Made by a program: the position numbers and the translations under genes. This document shows positions 61,820 to 64,000 of a stretch of DNA of 64,000 bases, one piece after another. The stretch is taken from positions 1-64,000 of the forward strand of contig CAZVLA010000020.1 of assembly GCA_964627805.1 (NCBI GenBank), written 5' to 3'. The stretch comes from CAZAMI01 sp964627805 (GTDB taxonomy: Archaea > Thermoproteota > Thermoprotei_A > Sulfolobales > NBVN01). Position 1 is the stretch's first letter; the number at the start of each line of letters is the position of its first letter. The notes beneath the pieces are model-generated. The model saw only the letters and a list, made by a program, of their open reading frames with translations, was not told where the DNA came from and ran no database searches.

Positions 61820-62212
61820 GTGACCTCCGTTAAGGACCTTATGAGTAGGGATAACATACTCTCCGTGAAACCATCAACACCGGTTATTGAGGCCGTTAAG
61901 AAAATGAGTGAGAGGAACGTAGGGTCCGTATTAATTACTGATGAGTCAGGTAAGTTAGTCGGTATATTTACTGAGAGGGACTTACTAAGGTTGGTAGCTA
62001 AGGGCGAGTCCTTAAGTAAACCCATTAGTGAATTCATGACTACTAAGTTAGTTGTTGCTAAGCCTGATGACGCAGTACCTAAGGTGGCTTCAATAATGAT
62101 TGAGAAGTGGATTAGGCACATACCCGTAGTTAATGAAGAGGGTAAGCCCGTAGGTATCTTAAGTATTAGGGACGTACTTAGGTACTTAGTAGCCTCTAGC
62201 GAGTTCCCTTAA
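61820..62212 (+). CDS. CBS-pair domain protein
   Basis: A 130-residue protein with two CBS motifs: MSRDNILSVKPSTPVIEAV near 8-26 followed by VGIFTERDLLR near 47, and MTTKLVVAKPDDAVPKVA near 73-90 with VGILSIRDVLRY near 111. A Bateman module that binds AMP, ATP or SAM. Stand-alone CBS proteins of archaea are sensors with unknown targets. The start is GTG. Confidence 0.9.
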   Translation: MTSVKDLMSRDNILSVKPSTPVIEAVKKMSERNVGSVLITDESGKLVGIFTERDLLRLVAKGESLSKPISEFMTTKLVVAKPDDAVPKVASIMIEKWIRHIPVVNEEGKPVGILSIRDVLRYLVASSEFP

Positions 62213-62338
62213 AGTAGTGGTGAGTACCGCATCTTCACCTCAGCTAAGGACCTCCTTAGTTAAGGTAGTTAGGAGCGCCTCATACTAACGTAATTGTTTT
62301 TAAATAATTCATAAACCCTAAATACTGGAGGTTACTGC

Positions 62339-63208
62339 ATGGTCAGACATGGGTGCTGGTCATCTTTCCTGAGGCGTGTAGACTTAATGAAGTCTGAATT
62401 CGTTAAGGGGTCGTCATGGTTCGCTATAAAGGCTGTTGAGGCGGTTACTGAGCTTATTGAGTGTATGGGTGATAGGTTAAAGCAGTCAACCTTAAGTAAG
62501 GCGATAGATGCTATCGAGTCTGTAAACCCCTCAATGGCTACGTTAAGTAACGTAGCTAACATCATTAGGCACTACATAAACGACCCTCAATCGCTACTAA
62601 CGATACTTAATAGGCTTAAGGAGCACGTAACGGTATCTACCTCATTAGTTGCTGAGGTATTCGAGAGTAGGAATTACGGATTCAAGCACGTACTAACCCT
62701 CAGCTACAGCGCTACCGTACTTGAGTTAGGTAGGGAGGGCTTAGTAAGTAGGTTCACGGTACTGGAGAGTAGGCCCGGCAGTGAAGGTGTTGTTATGTGT
62801 AGTGAGTTGAATAGGTACGTTAAGGCTGAGTTAGTTCCTGACCTCATGGCTAGGGAGGTAATTAATGAGGTAGATGCGGTTATTGTAGGTGCTGACTCGA
62901 TATGCTCTGATGGCTACGTAATTAATAAGTTAGGTACTTACTTACTAGCTACGATAGCTAAGGAGGTGGGTAAGCCATTCATAGTAGTTGCTGATTCATT
63001 GAAGGCTACTAGGAGGAGGCATGACGAGGTAGTAATACCTACTAAGGAGTGTGAGATAGGTATGTACGTCATTAAGTACCCAGTATTCGACGCTACACCA
63101 CCTAACCTAATAACTGAGTTAGTAACTGACGTAGGTGCCTTCAAGCCTAGGGAGGGCATATCGGATGAGTTATTCTCAGCACTCCTTAGTAAGTTGAGTA
63201 AGTCTTAA
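62339..63208 (+). CDS. aIF2B-like/ribose-1,5-bisphosphate isomerase-family protein
   Basis: A 289-residue protein of the eIF2B alpha/beta/delta fold. The N-terminal helical part is followed by VLTLSYSATVLE near 118, SRPGSEG near 141, VGADSICSDGYVINKLGTY near 181-199 and FDATPPNLITELVTD near 244. The family contains aIF2B subunits, methylthioribose-1-phosphate isomerases and ribose-1,5-bisphosphate isomerases, which keep a key Cys; the Cys within DSICSDG is a candidate. Function between these groups is undecided. It ends 3 bases before the next gene. Confidence 0.8.
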   Translation: MVRHGCWSSFLRRVDLMKSEFVKGSSWFAIKAVEAVTELIECMGDRLKQSTLSKAIDAIESVNPSMATLSNVANIIRHYINDPQSLLTILNRLKEHVTVSTSLVAEVFESRNYGFKHVLTLSYSATVLELGREGLVSRFTVLESRPGSEGVVMCSELNRYVKAELVPDLMAREVINEVDAVIVGADSICSDGYVINKLGTYLLATIAKEVGKPFIVVADSLKATRRRHDEVVIPTKECEIGMYVIKYPVFDATPPNLITELVTDVGAFKPREGISDELFSALLSKLSKS

Positions 63209-63211
63209 GTA

Positions 63212-64000
63212 ATGACTGAGGCGTACCCAGCCTACTTAGGTGGGGAGCTAGTAGTTACTATATGCGGTGGTGATGCTAGCCTAATATGTAGTAGTGATTG
63301 GTGTAGGTACTACCTATGGGTATCACCGAGTAAAGCCATTGACGTAACTGAGTTGATGGTAGGTAATGAGTTGATGGTAGGTAGTGCTTCATTACCTATT
63401 AAGTCGTGGGTTGAGGGGGTACCCTACGTACACGCAGTAACTATTAATGAATTAAGTAACTACGTTAGGGAGGTAGCTCGTAGGGTTAAGGACGTTATTG
63501 AGGGTAAGGAGGTGATTCTAGGGTTTAGTGGTGGTAAGGACTCAGTAGCTGCGCTCTACGTAATTAAGGAATTAATGAATTACGTAGACTTTAAGTTGAG
63601 GGTTATTTACGTACACATACCCTACCTTGAGGGTAAGCGTAACTTAGAGTTCGTTAGGGAGGTTAGTAAGGTACTTAACGTGGATATCGAGGTAGTTGAG
63701 GTTAGTAGGAGATTAATGAGGAAGAACCTTAAGTGGTACGGAATGCCTAGGAGGGGGTTTAGGTGGTGTACGTACCTTAAGGTAAGACCTATTAGGAGGT
63801 TAGTTAGGGGTTCTGAAGGAGTTATTGAGGCCTTAGCTGATAGGTTATTTGAGTCCCTTAAGAGGGCTTGGAGGTTAATGGGTAGGGTAGAGAGTGGTTT
63901 AGTAGCTAGTAAGAAGAGGTTCCTACCAGTCCAGTCACTAACTATACTTGACGTCATTAAGTTAAATAATGAGTTAGGTATTAAGCACCCAGCATATGAT
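63212..64000 (+). CDS. PP-loop ATPase/PAPS-reductase-like protein (cut by window end)
   Basis: An open frame of 263 codons runs to the window edge. The N-terminal ~85 residues are a separate small domain containing a duplicated NELMVG-like segment, and the PP-loop SGGKDS lies near residue 109. VIYVHIPYLEG and FRWCTYLKVRPI, the latter with the family's Cys, follow as in adenylyl-sulfate reductase-like enzymes. It is 3 bases after the aIF2B-like gene and probably in its operon. The C-terminus is missing. Confidence 0.78.
   Translation, partial: MTEAYPAYLGGELVVTICGGDASLICSSDWCRYYLWVSPSKAIDVTELMVGNELMVGSASLPIKSWVEGVPYVHAVTINELSNYVREVARRVKDVIEGKEVILGFSGGKDSVAALYVIKELMNYVDFKLRVIYVHIPYLEGKRNLEFVREVSKVLNVDIEVVEVSRRLMRKNLKWYGMPRRGFRWCTYLKVRPIRRLVRGSEGVIEALADRLFESLKRAWRLMGRVESGLVASKKRFLPVQSLTILDVIKLNNELGIKHPAYD
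63350..63385 (+). repeat. Tandem 18-bp duplication inside the PP-loop gene
   Basis: GAGTTGATGGTAGGTA occurs at 63350-63365 and again at 63368-63383, in frame, encoding two near-copies of ELMVG. It is a small in-frame slippage event in the N-terminal domain and does not disturb the reading frame. Confidence 0.7.

Overview
The window reads as chromosomal DNA from a thermophilic archaeon of the TACK/Thermoproteota side. Archaeal markers are a DUF359-type dephospho-CoA kinase, TtuA/TtuB tRNA thiolation genes, an aIF2B-like protein, a Hef-like helicase, AbrB- and DUF104-type VapBC pairs, an archaellum ATPase (ArlH) and an ArnR-like membrane-anchored winged-helix regulator. Many short intergenic regions carry TATA-like boxes close to start codons, and GTG/TTG starts are common. 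I cannot name a genus. No rRNA, complete tRNA, insertion sequence or CRISPR array was seen.

Layout. (1) 1-4.5 kb is a low-density accessory strip: a HEPN/MNT pair, two VapBC pairs, decayed coding fragments, a 3' half of a tRNA (probably Arg-CCG) without its 5' half, and a diverged ~70-bp repeat pair. (2) 4.6-16.2 kb holds housekeeping genes: an SPL-like radical SAM protein, MoaE, MoaD, a MoeB-like E1 enzyme, tandem YjbQ proteins, an M48-like pseudo-peptidase, an acetyltransferase, a phosphoesterase, an iron-type alcohol dehydrogenase, TtuA/TtuB and MetRS. (3) 16.5-19.8 kb is a tandem moeA pair, the second fused to a periplasmic-binding-protein-like domain. (4) 19.8-28.9 kb holds two radical SAM proteins, an HD protein, a CDF-type transporter, a Hef-like helicase and an endonuclease-IV-like TIM barrel. 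(5) 29.0-43.1 kb is a full chemotaxis island joined to archaellum genes. (6) 43.3-64 kb holds a NifX-like protein, helical proteins, a nucleotide-sugar dehydrogenase, a DsbA-like protein, TldD, DPCK, a UDG-like protein, a GH5 glycosidase with a STAND regulator, a PadR/MATE pair, an OB-fold tRNA-binding protein, a CBS protein, an aIF2B-like protein and a PP-loop protein cut by the window end.

The chemotaxis island is the most interesting part. The minus strand encodes, in order of transcription, a small helical protein, CheW2, a coiled-coil protein, a ParA/MinD-like ATPase, CheY, CheB, CheA1 and CheW1; then CheC, CheD and CheR; then an ArlD/E-like adaptor and ArlH; then an ArnR-like regulator. 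A second CheA (CheA2) and a chemoreceptor lie divergently on the plus strand. CheA1 keeps the phosphorylatable His of P1 but has lost the ATP-binding residues of P4. CheA2 lacks P1 and P2 but has an intact P4. The sequence therefore predicts a split histidine kinase in which CheA2 phosphorylates CheA1 in trans. No arlB, arlI, arlJ or cheF was found here.
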